From: Gracilaria caudata
Lineage: Eukaryota; Rhodophyta; Florideophyceae; Gracilariales; Gracilariaceae
Assembly: GCA_030374735.1 (NCBI GenBank)
Contig: JASCIV010000298.1
Location: 1-25,870, forward strand
Length of the DNA stretch: 25,870 nt
Direction of reading: 5' to 3'
The first letter of the stretch is position 1. Each line of letters opens with the position of its first letter. The notes below the pieces were generated by a model. It was not told the DNA's origin and did not search any database. It saw only the letters and a program-made list of their open reading frames with translations. The position numbers and the translations under genes are program-made. Shown here piece by piece: positions 9,140-19,634 of the stretch.

Positions 9140-11941
9140 ATGGAGAAATTTGCCGATAAGGAGTGCTTTCAAGCCCTGGATGAACTAGTTCGTAGCACTT
9201 GTGGCTCGTACCCAGGATTCTCCGAGATTAAAAACCTTGTTGAGGATGTCTTGCCCATGAACGAATGGGCTTTACTGGAAAACGGAACCGCCCAAGATGA
9301 AAAGAATAGCCATATTACAACGCTCCTGGAAGGGTTAAGGAAAGATAGGCCAGTCTCCTCCGGAGAGAACATTGATGTGCTCGAGCTGCTGAAAGAAAGG
9401 GCCACCAGAGCCCTCAATTTAGATGATTCAGCGAAAAAAGATCAACTCATGGCGATCAAAGTAGCTCTCAATGTATGCCAGGTATATCTTCACGCTGTTA
9501 CTGGATTGGTCAGGTCGTCCTTAATGGCAAAACGCCATCCAATTTTGTCTTCCGACCTCATCGGTAAGTACCTCAAACCTCGTGGCATAGTTAAAGGAGC
9601 AAATATGACTTGGCCAGGTGCATGGCTGAGGCAGATGATCGAGTGTGGTATTTTCTACGAAGAGTCCTATGGCGTCGACGATCTTTCATTGCAGCTGCTG
9701 AAGATTTCTGTTGTGAATGGTTCGTGCGAGTTGTTCTGTGATATCAACACAGAAGAAATGCCGGACAGAGAGGATAAAAGACAGATTGCGTTGTATTTCT
9801 CAAATACGTTGAACTCAAAATTGCTCGAACATCAACCTATACAACTGCACCCCGAGTTCACAAAATTGAAATCAGATCTCTTTTCCAAAGCGGAGGAAGA
9901 TAAACTCAGTGAACAAGAAGTCGCTCTGTGTTCAGCTCTACCGGGTCTGAAAGGATTGACGAATTTTCTCAAGAAATATACCCCCAAGGAGCAAGAAGAT
10001 CAGAACAAGGGCTCGGGTGACCTGGTCACAAGTGCAATTAATGAGATAGCAAAAGAACAGATATGCTACTCTAATCTTTTGGTTCCCCTGCTTGTGCGTA
10101 TTCGTGTGAGATCACTGAAACAAGAGAATTCAAAACAGAGACAGCTTTTCTTAACGTTTTGTCAAGGGCTTGCCTCTGCTATACTGTCTGTTGCGTTTGC
10201 CGTGCATTCAGTGAGATCTGCAGGACTTGGATGGAGATGGTGTGTAGGAAAGTACGCGATGGATATGTCCCTGTCAAGTGAAGAAGCATCACAGAAGATG
10301 GTCTCGGACATCATAAGTGACATTTCCGAAGACTTCATTGGAAAACAAAATGGGCTTCAAATGGAGATGAACTCATGGTTACACAGATGTAATTTCCAAT
10401 TCGTGGAGGTGTTGAAAACATTTTGTTACGGAGAGGATATTCTATCAAAGAAGTTTGGCTGGTCAGGTAACTATGAGTATCGCGTTGTCAGGGAAGACTT
10501 TATCACAACAAGTGATGAGGAGGAAAATCAACCACTTGCAAAGCTTGAGAAGTTCCTTAAGAATTCACAGCGTGACATGGCCCTCGCAAGGGTTGTAACC
10601 GGTGGCGACCAGAGTGTGCTTTTACTTTGCAAACCACAGAATGTCGATGAGACTGGTTGGGAGGAAAAGTATATTTTACCGGTGTGCAACTTGGATAGAT
10701 TCAGGACCTTACTCTGGCCAATCAGGCAGAATGATTATCTGTACTACACAAGGTTTAATATCACAGATGACCTTGAAATACTGGACGACAGGGAAAGAAA
10801 ACTGACCCGTTCTCTACGCAGGACAAAAACTGTGGACACTTCGAAGTTTGCAAGGCTGACTGAGCAAGAGGCAAGACTAGTGTTGTTCGCCGGCGAAGAC
10901 GTTGATGATGAGGAGCTCTACATCAAGTTAGGTGGCGAAGATCTCATGAAAAGAAAAGTATGGCAGACTCTTAGCAGAAAACTACGGGAATTACATGAAT
11001 CAGTTTCGTCATGTAATGATTTCAGGGTGCAGGAGGCCATTCAAAGGCTAGAAAGTTTCATTTCGTACATTAAGATTTTTGGGGATGTCGTTCACTGCCT
11101 TTGTGGAAACAGAATGACAAGAAACTTAGCGAGATACTGGAGCAATGAGGATGTCGGCGTCATAATACAGGACTCAATATGTGCACATCAGGACAATACC
11201 TTCGTGAATGGTGGAACATCCACATCTGGTGAACACAAGAAACACTATGCCTTGGACCATGTAGTCATGCCAATTACTAAGAACTATCGTTGGGCCGATC
11301 AAGTTATGCTCGTCCCTCCCGGTGGCTACCAGTTCAAAGATCTGCTGAAGCCTCAAGTGACAGTCATCCGCGATGGCAAGGAAGTGAAGTATGCTTTTTC
11401 GGAGTGTGGGCGTTTGGAAATCGATGGGCCGTTCAGACATTTTCGACGCACTTTTGATATACCGAAAGTGAAGATAACGGGGGAAGTCAAACTGGGACCA
11501 GTGAAAGTTGCGGTAGAGCAGGAATTTCAACCTGGCACAAGGAGGGCGACGAAAGACGAAGCGCGAATTCTCGACTTACTCACGTCCAACACAGAGCCTC
11601 GGCTAGCAAGATTAGCTCTTGCGTCGGCGCACAGACAGGGTTTAACTACTAATGAAACAGGGGCTTGCTACCTTCCTAAGGCAACTGACGGACTCATGTT
11701 GGAGCACGTTGACGCGATCGATTTAAGAGTCTTCAGTGGAATGGACGCATATTACCGCTCCATGGACAAGAAACTTTTCCTCAAACTTGAAGGTCGACAG
11801 CTAGAACTGACTCATACTAGGGACTCGTTTTACCATGTACACGACGTGACATTTAACAAATTGGAATGTTCATTGGTTCGCCTAGAGATTGAAGGTGGTT
11901 TACTTGGAGGCCCAGGTTCGGCGCCGTGCCACATTGGTTAG
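9140..11941 (+). CDS. Unrecognised 933-residue protein
   Basis: This is an uninterrupted single-exon frame. An in-frame TAA at 9122-9124 just upstream fixes the ATG at 9140 as the first usable start. I recognise no family. The N-terminal third is mainly helical and charged (LLEGLRKDRP, LLKERATRALN). A hydrophobic stretch at about 336-358 (LFLTFCQGLASAILSVAFAV) could be one membrane segment or a buried helix. Acidic patches follow near 455-465 (TSDEEEN) and 590 (GEDVDDEEL). The C-terminal 250 residues look beta-rich, with MLVPPGGYQFKDLL, KVKITGEVKLGPVKVAVEQEF and LFLKLEGRQLELTHT. There is no signal peptide and no obvious catalytic motif. The good codon structure over 2.8 kb makes it certainly a gene. 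It is flanked by long noncoding DNA and has no functional neighbour. A lineage-specific family is possible. Confidence 0.85.
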   Translation: MEKFADKECFQALDELVRSTCGSYPGFSEIKNLVEDVLPMNEWALLENGTAQDEKNSHITTLLEGLRKDRPVSSGENIDVLELLKERATRALNLDDSAKKDQLMAIKVALNVCQVYLHAVTGLVRSSLMAKRHPILSSDLIGKYLKPRGIVKGANMTWPGAWLRQMIECGIFYEESYGVDDLSLQLLKISVVNGSCELFCDINTEEMPDREDKRQIALYFSNTLNSKLLEHQPIQLHPEFTKLKSDLFSKAEEDKLSEQEVALCSALPGLKGLTNFLKKYTPKEQEDQNKGSGDLVTSAINEIAKEQICYSNLLVPLLVRIRVRSLKQENSKQRQLFLTFCQGLASAILSVAFAVHSVRSAGLGWRWCVGKYAMDMSLSSEEASQKMVSDIISDISEDFIGKQNGLQMEMNSWLHRCNFQFVEVLKTFCYGEDILSKKFGWSGNYEYRVVREDFITTSDEEENQPLAKLEKFLKNSQRDMALARVVTGGDQSVLLLCKPQNVDETGWEEKYILPVCNLDRFRTLLWPIRQNDYLYYTRFNITDDLEILDDRERKLTRSLRRTKTVDTSKFARLTEQEARLVLFAGEDVDDEELYIKLGGEDLMKRKVWQTLSRKLRELHESVSSCNDFRVQEAIQRLESFISYIKIFGDVVHCLCGNRMTRNLARYWSNEDVGVIIQDSICAHQDNTFVNGGTSTSGEHKKHYALDHVVMPITKNYRWADQVMLVPPGGYQFKDLLKPQVTVIRDGKEVKYAFSECGRLEIDGPFRHFRRTFDIPKVKITGEVKLGPVKVAVEQEFQPGTRRATKDEARILDLLTSNTEPRLARLALASAHRQGLTTNETGACYLPKATDGLMLEHVDAIDLRVFSGMDAYYRSMDKKLFLKLEGRQLELTHTRDSFYHVHDVTFNKLECSLVRLEIEGGLLGGPGSAPCHIG

Positions 11942-13213
11942 AATCTTCACTTCACCGCTTTTTTTGGGTAGTGGTTTTAGTCGCTTGTTGGAAGTACGAC
12001 GATACCCACAGCGCTCTCGCATGATAGTTTGGATTTTACAGCCATGTACATGACACACCACTTTACGACGGTGGTAGCAAACAGGCATACTAATTACATG
12101 CTGTTGCGAGAATTAGCGACAGTCTTGGAGCGCACAATATAGCAATTCAGCGCTCGAGAACGATAAATCCTTAGGAAGATGACTAAGCGTGCTTGTGAGC
12201 ATTGATCTTGGTTGATACGTCTTCTTTGAGCTCATGGGTTTAACTGAGAGAGCAAGCCACATGAGCTCGGCGTGTGATGGTTCACTCTGACAGATGTCGT
12301 CCTGATTTTGACGATGTGACCGTGGAACCCCAGTTGCAAGTGGAGTTACTTCTACAGTCCAAAGCTTAGCATGGGTCTCGAGCCCCTGCGGGTTTCTGCA
12401 GAACGAACGCGTCCATTGGCTAAGCCAGGACAAGGGGTGCCACTAAAACTTCAGCTTGAGGAGCCGGGTGTATAATCTGCATTGTCGCAGAACACAAGAA
12501 TGAAAGGCGGAGCTGTCCATAACACGGTTGTAGACTTGCAGCAAGACGCTCCGCAGTAAGTTGTAACTACGCTTATGTGCTCATAAGAAGAAGAAAAAGA
12601 AGAAGAAGACCATTGTCGCTTGTACATCGCAGTATGCAAGGGCATTAGGTAAGTTAACCAGAGCGAATACTTGTCTGCAAAAGTTGCAAAGGGAGAGCGC
12701 TACCCGTCTTGAAAAATGAGAACACAAATTCGACCGCCAGTGTGCTCTTATGTCAGCTGCTTCAAAGCTAATCCAATCTCCCTTCGTTGCTCTATTGCAG
12801 CTAACGATGATACTATCATCATGATAGTTTCGAAGTCCGGCATCATTAGAAAGACTCTTTGCTTCCCAAACTGACTGCCACTTCCAGAAAAGACTGCCAT
12901 AATTTCGACAACCAATACAATGAATGAACTGCAACGTTGCGCAATACTGAACTGTACAAAGCGCTCCATGTGAAACGTTAAGCTAAGCTTCCCGCTGAAA
13001 AGGACGTAATTCGCCATGATCGATACTTGTTTGCGTTACCAAGCTCAATAGCTGGTATTTCAAGCCAACGCAAGGGGTAAGAGGGTTATCAATGGTTTTA
13101 GTGCACATTGAGAGGTTCGGAATGAATCTTAGCACTTGTTTAAGAAATCTTTCCTAACCAGAACAGAACTTGTATGCGAACGTAGAAAATAAGGTTCTTA
13201 GATATGTTGGGTA
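11942..13213. other. Intergenic region between converging genes
   Basis: It holds the 3' ends of the 933-residue gene (+) and the HAD gene (-). The frames present (up to 117 codons, all on -) overlap one another and carry no motif. A GAA/AAG purine tract lies at about 12585-12609, and a 17-base palindrome, ACTATCAT-C-ATGATAGT, at 12812-12828. I see no RNA gene. Confidence 0.5.
12585..12609 (+). repeat. AAG/GAA microsatellite
   Basis: A pure purine tract, mostly AAG trinucleotides with one A-run interruption, in noncoding DNA. Confidence 0.7.
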
Positions 13214-13870
13214 TTACTCGACTGAAGTTCGCAAACTTTGAGGTAAAGGGTATCCGTAAATTGTTCTTACATCAACGGCTCGCATGCCTGCATTGTGCAG
13301 AGCCTGTAGGCCCTTATCAGCATCTTCAAAGCCAATGCAGGCACATGGCTGCACACCAAGCCTCTCGGCAGCAGTAAGAAAAGTTTCCGGGTGAGGCTTT
13401 CCTTGGGTTACATCTTCGGCGGTAACAATGGCGCCGAAGTGCCTTGTGCTTATATCACTATATCGCAACGAGGTTAGAACATCTTCACGCTCACTACCAC
13501 TGGCAACAGCTACGGGCAAACCCTTGTGCCTTGCGTACTGTAGCAACTCGACAACTACGGAGACCGGCTTGACTCTTTGCAGTTGCTCGGCCAATGCTTT
13601 CTTCCGCGCATCGAGAACGCTCTGTACACTTTCGAGCTGTATGTTTTGCTCTGCAGCTAAGATGGGAATGATTTCGGACGCAGGCATCCCACCCATGGCA
13701 TAGTATTGCTTCTCCGGGAATGAGATACCAAATTTGGCCAAGGCGGCTTGCCAGGCTACCATGTGTACGGGCATGGAATCGACCAGAGTACCATCGTTAT
13801 CGAAGATGACTGCGGATGCACTGTCTATAAGGCGCTTGGCGTGCTCGACGGTCAGTGATGGAGCTATCAT
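13214..13870 (-). CDS. HAD-superfamily phosphatase, subfamily IA (beta-phosphoglucomutase/YqaB-like)
   Basis: The protein has 218 residues, the usual length for this subfamily. Motif I is FDNDGTLVDS with the nucleophile D24 and general acid D26. The helical cap follows (about 33-105) with a GGMPASEIIPIL segment like that of YqaB-type sugar phosphatases. Motif II is S124 in VAVASGS, motif III is K158 in GKPHPETF, and motif IV is the metal-binding E182-D183 in GFEDADKGLQALHNAGM. All catalytic residues are present, so an active Mg-dependent phosphatase or phosphomutase on a small phosphorylated sugar or similar metabolite is likely; the substrate cannot be read from sequence. There is no targeting peptide, so the enzyme is probably cytosolic. 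The ATG at 13870 gives a normal 20-residue lead-in to motif I. The gene diverges from the SAC phosphatase gene across about 620 bases. Confidence 0.9.
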   Translation of the reverse strand: MIAPSLTVEHAKRLIDSASAVIFDNDGTLVDSMPVHMVAWQAALAKFGISFPEKQYYAMGGMPASEIIPILAAEQNIQLESVQSVLDARKKALAEQLQRVKPVSVVVELLQYARHKGLPVAVASGSEREDVLTSLRYSDISTRHFGAIVTAEDVTQGKPHPETFLTAAERLGVQPCACIGFEDADKGLQALHNAGMRAVDVRTIYGYPLPQSLRTSVE

Positions 13871-14491
13871 TGCAGCGGCGAGATGGTAATCGATGGCGGG
13901 GTTGGCTTTCGAAGCGCAAACTGGAGGAAGCGTCGTCAGATGTCGTGATGTGTGCTCATCACGAAGAGCGGGGTGCCTCCAGGAAGCTCTACCTTCGGTT
14001 GTAGGTAGCCAATCAAAGCGCTGGACGCGGCGCAGCGCGCCACTTGGCAGTTGCGGACGCCGCGGTTATGGGCGTGCGGGCCATTCCGATTCATGCGTGA
14101 CGTGTGCAGCTGTGCGCACAACAGCTGGGCATGCCTGACACAGCCATCCCAAAGCATCCAGTTGGCTTCACACATGCGGCTTGTTGCGTAGCATCTCTTG
14201 TCCTCCAGCTGAAGGCCGTCTGTGCAGCACGACGCGTCCCTTGCTCAACCGCTTTGGCCTTTCCGCTACCTTTCTCGAGAACCTTTCTGCCATTTCAATG
14301 ATATAGTGGACGCTCGACGTGTTATATGGCGTGCTGAGCACTTCCGCGCCCCGTTTCACAGCATACCCCTCATCTACGCTCGTTCGACACTGTGCAAAAC
14401 GCAATCCTCCTTACCCTCCCGACTTCCGTGAACAAGCCTGCACGGCCGTGTGCTAGAGCAACTATCGTTTTTTCCACGCGCATGCTGCACA
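13871..14491. other. Divergent promoter region of the HAD and SAC-phosphatase genes
   Basis: A 621-base gap lies between divergently oriented starts and probably carries both promoters. I see no TATA box. Short frames here, 65-81 codons, lack motifs. Confidence 0.5.
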
Positions 14492-17400
14492 ATGTCATCT
14501 TCGTTGCCTCCGCGGGGGCTGCGTGTGCTCTATTTGTCCGATCGTCTAGTGCTTCACGACTTGAGTTTCGCCTTGAACTCTGACCCATCCAACCGAAACG
14601 CTCTAATCGACGCAGCCAACTCCGTGCATCGAAAGCAGAGTCCCACTCCATCCGCTCCCAGAAACTTGATTGACTTTGACTTACCATCCCCGCCTCCAGT
14701 TTCCCCTGCCGAGAAAGTCCATCCCCGTAAAGATTCACATCGCTATTTAGTTTTCCCTTTCGCAAGTGATGTGGATCCTTTGAATCCTCCTTCTCCTTTT
14801 GTTGCATCCTCACCTGAGCAAGCTGGAATTCCGTCTTCCACGCCGTATTCCTCTCTGCCGGCGGATGCAGCCGTGGCCGTTTTAGGCGTACTTCCGCTTC
14901 ATTCTGCTTTGTTTGTGGTGCTTGCTATGCAAGCTCGTCGTGCGGGAGCGCATCCTTCTGGTAGCATCATGTCTATTTCAAAGATTCGCCTCGTACGATT
15001 GGGAGAAGCACTACCTTCTAAAGACGACAAAGAAGTTGCGTCTGCGCTCACAAAAATTCTCGAAGGCGGTTCCGTGTACTACTCGACCTCTATAGATCTC
15101 ACTCTGAGGTCGCAACGAAACGGCAGTCATCACAGCAAACATACTTTTTGGTGGAACTTTCCTATGGTTGATCGGTTACCAAACGCTTGCAAATCTTGGG
15201 CTGTGCGTACTATATACGGTTTTGTGGGCAGCAGTGTCATGAGATTTCAGACACCTGCTCTTGCGACAGGCAGCGCGGAATTTACGACCACTCTGATTTC
15301 TAGACGTTCACGGCACAGAGCAGGTACAAGGTATATAACTAGAGGTGCCGATGCATTAGGGAACGTCGCAAACTTCGTAGAGACGGAGCAGCTTGTCTGG
15401 GCTGAGGAGGCAAGTCATATATACACGTCGTTCACTCTGATTCGTGGAAGCGTGCCTGTGTTCTGGCGCCAAGATAACGGCATAGCGAAGCCCAGCCCCG
15501 AGCTCGATGCCAACCTTCTAGCAAGTCGCACTGCCTTCAAGAACCATTTTGATACTCTGAAGCACATGTATGGATATGTATGCGGTGTGAGTCTGGTCGA
15601 CCTGAACGGCAGCGAAAGCGTTCTTGCTGAGGCTTTTGAACGTCACATGCAACTTTACCTTCGGCAGCATCATGGAGAGAGCCCACCAAAACTTGTCCCG
15701 TTTGACTTCCACAAGCAATGCGCCGGGAAGGAATATGAACGTGGGCTTTCCATTCTTCTCGATAAACTACGAAAGGACGTAGAGAGCTATGATTTTTATG
15801 AGAGTGATCATGACCTACATGAATTGAAGTCACAAACCGGAGTCTTCCGCGTGAACTGTGTCGACTGTTTGGACAGGACAAACGTTGTACAATCCCTTAT
15901 TGCACATGAAGTGTTATCGATGCAAATACGAAGGGTGTTTTCAAGAGAGATGAGAGCATCCAAGAGTGCGGCGCTACGTTTGTACAGCGAGTCAGAGGAT
16001 AGATACAAACATCTGTGGGGAGATAATGCCGACGCCATTTCGAAGCAGTACAGCGGCACGGGTGCGTTGAAAACGGACTTCACAAGGACTGGCAAGCGCT
16101 CCACTACCGGTGTTATAGGTGATGGAGTCAAATCGGTCATGAGAATGTACTACAAGAACTTTGTTGATGAGAGTCGACAGGAAGTGATCGACATTCTATG
16201 TGGAAATGTCATTCTCAGAAAGCCGTTATTGGGAAACGGAGAAGAATCAACAGGAAAAACTTCCGAGGGAGGCAAAGACTATAAGCCCAAAAGTACCTCC
16301 ACCACGAAACTGTGGTATTCCTTCGAATCTCTTCGCGTGAATGCAGGAGGAGACAAGCAGCCCGTGCTAATTGAGCTTTATGACTTCCTCATGTACGTCT
16401 CAACTCCAGACGGAGTATGTTTTCAATATCCGCGATCTGATCTTGTATCATGGAGCAAATATGAAGAGCGAAAGACGTCGGATAAGAAGATACCGGTGCG
16501 TCTGCGCTTAAAATTCAAACCGTCCCATGTTTATCCATGTACCGCGTCTCCTCTTGATTTGCAGTTCAAAGGAGGAACAACATCGAGGGAAAACTTTTTA
16601 CGAGCTCTAGTTGTCTGGTCCAATCCATCTGCTGTACTGGTTCCACCGGGAACACCTATCCGCGTGAGAGTCATGCAAGGGACGAAAGGAGGTGAACATT
16701 TGATGAAGGACTGGGGCCTCACCCGAAACTCAGAAAACGAGGACAAGCACGAGATCATCGCTCTCGTAGTCCCTGAGTGTACAGTTTCTGCTCGGTCAAA
16801 TGGGCTCGCAGCAGTTCCACTTGATGTCGATCTCTCTGAGTATGTCCTGGTTGGTGCATGTGCAGTTTCGCAGAGAGGTCCAGCGATTGCCATTCTTGTG
16901 ACGAGGAGACTTGAATCTTCCGTGATGACAGTCTCTGAGGCAGTCACATCACGATCTGGCATGTTTGCTGCCGGAGGTGCAGCAGGAATTGCACTAACTG
17001 CCGGTTGCACCTCGTTTTGTTTTGTGAGCGCAAACCTTAACGGAGCTAATCAAGTGTTCTCGGCGTTGTCATCACTTAATCTGGGTCGTCAATCTTTTGA
17101 TGTGACGAACCAATTTCACCACTTTACTTTGGCAGGACGACTAGGTGAGATGCACTGGGAACAATCAATAGCTTCGCATCAAAACCGAAGTTCACGGAAA
17201 TGGTTTAAGCTAAAAGACGGTTCGTTTTGCTACACTTTGGAGAACGGAGTATCCATTTTTAGGAATTCTTTTCCTACCTTAAGATATAGGGACCGGTTAC
17301 ACGGCACAGAAGATTCAAAACATGGATTCGAGCAGTCGCGAGCTTTGGTTTTAGCTGATGGAGTCGTGGAGAGTCGCTCCGCACCACGAGTTTCAGATGG

Positions 17401-18712
17401 GATAACAGTACCGGTTGTAGTTTTGAGGCAACTAAAGGCAGAAGGTCTTAAGTTACCCCGTGGTGTCGAGCAAACCTCGCAAGTTACCTGCTCAATCGCG
17501 CTTTTCTGTGATCTGGCTACATGGGAAGGAATTTCAACAAAGCAAACAACGAAGTTTTCATCGCATGTGGAGTGGAGAGAAACTTTACGATTACCGATGA
17601 TGCCCAGCGAAGAGAATGATATACTCGAGTCTTTTATAATTGGTCAAGTCTTGGCTGTCGCACCTTTGGCAGACCCGACCCCTGCAGGTCATTTTGTCAT
17701 CCCAATATCACGTTGTTTAGAGGAGGACAAGATGTTCGATGTACCTTGCCGACTGGCTGGCGTTGAATTCGGTCGGCTACGAGGCCAGATCTGTATCGAA
17801 AGAGGTTCGGTCAGTGCGGGGATGACAGACGGTAAGCATATAATGGACAGTTCATCCAAGCGCAGGGAAGTGGATCCTAGCCGCAACAGTTTGCCACCCG
17901 TTCCTCGACAAGACAGAGCCGATGACCCTCGAACTCTTGCAGTTGCTCAAAGCCGACAGAAAAGACCACAGAGCGCACCGTTCAGTATGAACGTATCTTC
18001 TTCTAGTTTGGCAAAGCAAAAACTGAAGATGGATGATATGAATGATAAGCTCGATGCTGCGCGAAAGAAGGGTACGAAACAAATCAAGTCTGTTGTGAAT
18101 CGCTTATCATCATTGATGAATCAGGGGTCCAGTGGTGCGTCTCGATCTTTGAAGAGTATGCAGCAAAACAGAACAGAGGATCATTGGGTCGCTGAGGAGA
18201 AACGAAGGGCTGAGACAAGAGATGACGGTTGGGGGGCTTCACGTCTTAGTGATGCTGCGTCTGCGGGGGGAGGAGGGGTTGCTCGTAGCGCTCGAGTTGC
18301 AGCGGATGGTGATGTATCTCGCATAGATGGGAATGACGTATTCGCGGATTTCGAGAACGCCTTTTCGGCGACGCCCACCTCATCCTCGACCCGGGTGACA
18401 CACAGTGCACCAAAGGATACTAGAAGTTCTGTACACGACGGTGGAGATCTTTTACTGGCGGGTCTGCGCGCGGAGCAGGCTGGGGAACATCGGGTAAAGA
18501 AAGAGACGCGTCGTGGTAATGCTCCAAAACATGTGGGAGACGGGGTTGATCTGCTGTTGAGTGGATTGGCGAGACAGAAGAGTGGTGGTGGGAGTAGCGC
18601 GGTGGTTGAGGAGGATGACTGGGCTCAATTTGCAAATCCGAGTGGAAGGACGGTTAGACCCAAAGAGAAGACAAAAGGACAAGGGTTTGAACAGTCTCTT
18701 CTTGACTTGTAG
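14492..18712 (+). CDS. Synaptojanin-like SAC phosphoinositide phosphatase with degenerate 5-phosphatase domain
   Basis: The protein has 1406 residues from the ATG at 14492 (context CACAATGTC). The frame continues 14 codons upstream but without another ATG. The SAC domain spans about 60-560 with the catalytic CX5R motif NCVDCLDRTN (C456, R462), so removal of phosphate from phosphoinositides is expected. Residues about 715-940 follow the order of an inositol polyphosphate 5-phosphatase domain: PEC with E762 (compare QE), FCFVSANL at 842-849 (compare the usual HL), AGRLGE at 881-886 (compare GDxN) and YRDRL at 932-936 (compare WCDRIL). Several metal and catalytic positions are lost, so it is probably a pseudoenzyme. 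Residues about 965-1115 look C2-like. The tail is disordered with endocytic-type motifs: DVFADF, DDWAQF (W1377), repeated DLLLAGL/DLLLSGL (1319, 1353) and terminal LLDL. A clathrin-box-like LIDFD is at 59-63. The role is probably membrane phosphoinositide turnover in clathrin traffic. Confidence 0.85.
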   Translation: MSSSLPPRGLRVLYLSDRLVLHDLSFALNSDPSNRNALIDAANSVHRKQSPTPSAPRNLIDFDLPSPPPVSPAEKVHPRKDSHRYLVFPFASDVDPLNPPSPFVASSPEQAGIPSSTPYSSLPADAAVAVLGVLPLHSALFVVLAMQARRAGAHPSGSIMSISKIRLVRLGEALPSKDDKEVASALTKILEGGSVYYSTSIDLTLRSQRNGSHHSKHTFWWNFPMVDRLPNACKSWAVRTIYGFVGSSVMRFQTPALATGSAEFTTTLISRRSRHRAGTRYITRGADALGNVANFVETEQLVWAEEASHIYTSFTLIRGSVPVFWRQDNGIAKPSPELDANLLASRTAFKNHFDTLKHMYGYVCGVSLVDLNGSESVLAEAFERHMQLYLRQHHGESPPKLVPFDFHKQCAGKEYERGLSILLDKLRKDVESYDFYESDHDLHELKSQTGVFRVNCVDCLDRTNVVQSLIAHEVLSMQIRRVFSREMRASKSAALRLYSESEDRYKHLWGDNADAISKQYSGTGALKTDFTRTGKRSTTGVIGDGVKSVMRMYYKNFVDESRQEVIDILCGNVILRKPLLGNGEESTGKTSEGGKDYKPKSTSTTKLWYSFESLRVNAGGDKQPVLIELYDFLMYVSTPDGVCFQYPRSDLVSWSKYEERKTSDKKIPVRLRLKFKPSHVYPCTASPLDLQFKGGTTSRENFLRALVVWSNPSAVLVPPGTPIRVRVMQGTKGGEHLMKDWGLTRNSENEDKHEIIALVVPECTVSARSNGLAAVPLDVDLSEYVLVGACAVSQRGPAIAILVTRRLESSVMTVSEAVTSRSGMFAAGGAAGIALTAGCTSFCFVSANLNGANQVFSALSSLNLGRQSFDVTNQFHHFTLAGRLGEMHWEQSIASHQNRSSRKWFKLKDGSFCYTLENGVSIFRNSFPTLRYRDRLHGTEDSKHGFEQSRALVLADGVVESRSAPRVSDGITVPVVVLRQLKAEGLKLPRGVEQTSQVTCSIALFCDLATWEGISTKQTTKFSSHVEWRETLRLPMMPSEENDILESFIIGQVLAVAPLADPTPAGHFVIPISRCLEEDKMFDVPCRLAGVEFGRLRGQICIERGSVSAGMTDGKHIMDSSSKRREVDPSRNSLPPVPRQDRADDPRTLAVAQSRQKRPQSAPFSMNVSSSSLAKQKLKMDDMNDKLDAARKKGTKQIKSVVNRLSSLMNQGSSGASRSLKSMQQNRTEDHWVAEEKRRAETRDDGWGASRLSDAASAGGGGVARSARVAADGDVSRIDGNDVFADFENAFSATPTSSSTRVTHSAPKDTRSSVHDGGDLLLAGLRAEQAGEHRVKKETRRGNAPKHVGDGVDLLLSGLARQKSGGGSSAVVEEDDWAQFANPSGRTVRPKEKTKGQGFEQSLLDL

Positions 18713-19194
18713 ATATCTATCAACACGTAGCCCCTTTCTGCTAACTCAAAGCGGCGTGACGCTTACTAAACTTTGCACGAGAACCTCGTGCGGTCTATTC
18801 CGAGAACATATGATTCATTGTTGAGGCAAAAACCTACGAGCACCAGATGTTGAAACTCAAGAGCAACGGATCAGAAATCGAGAACAGTGTCACAGAAACA
18901 GTACGTGTACGCAACTGATGGAAGAATGTAGGTAGTAGGAACATTTGGAAAGAAGAATCATTCGTCTTCGTCGCAAGTGCCCCTGCTCGACAGTTGGTTT
19001 ATTCATACCTGGCCGTCACCATAATGTCTCGTCACAACGCATAGATATGGGATACTGTTCAGACTGAGCAATGTCACCGACACACACCGCCATTTGAGCG
19101 CTCATACTATATTGTCTCCATCATGATGACTAAACCATCTGACAAAGCAGTGGCTGAACTGCTAACAATACGGAAGGTCTCTGTAGTGAGAAAA

Positions 19195-19253
19195 CAGAGC
19201 GTGCACTGGATTCTTTGCTTCATCATGAAGCAAAGAATCCAGGGCACGCTCTG
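19195..19253. repeat. Near-perfect 28-bp-arm inverted repeat (hairpin)
   Basis: The left arm 19195-19222 and right arm 19226-19253 are complementary at 27 of 28 positions; the one mismatch is A19205 against G19243. The loop is only three bases (TCA). Inner arms begin CTGGATTCTTTGCTTCA. A transcript in either direction would fold into a long, nearly perfect stem. Candidates are a small-RNA precursor, a remnant of a foldback element, or a transcription end structure. No open-frame explanation fits. Confidence 0.85.
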
Positions 19254-19634
19254 GATGATCCAGACACGGGCCCACTCATAATTTGGACAGCGTTTATGGC
19301 CGCGCCCGTCTCCGCGCGCAGGACAGCAACCGCGAGTCACATGGGTGAAGTTAATGTTTTGCCGATTGGAAAGCATTGCCACGGCGCTAAGCACGACTGT
19401 AATACAGTCACTGTACTTTGGATGTCCTTGCTGGCATGAGCACATGGCTCTGAGTTCTTTCTTCGGCAACCAGTCAAAATGACGTGACGTGCGGTCACGC
19501 GTGGGCTCAGTCAGCTTAGTTGCTGCCGCTGCTCGGCGCTGTACCCAGCGCAATTCGCCAAATTGGCGATTGTCGCCCATGCCGAACTTCATTCCACTCT
19601 CCGGCGGGGGCCCTGCCGCACCTGACTCCGCCGC

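Noticed and set aside
14450..14491. N-terminal extension of the SAC phosphatase from a GTG codon
   Set aside because: Nuclear genes rarely start at GTG. The ATG at 14492 has a good context and leaves the SAC domain intact.
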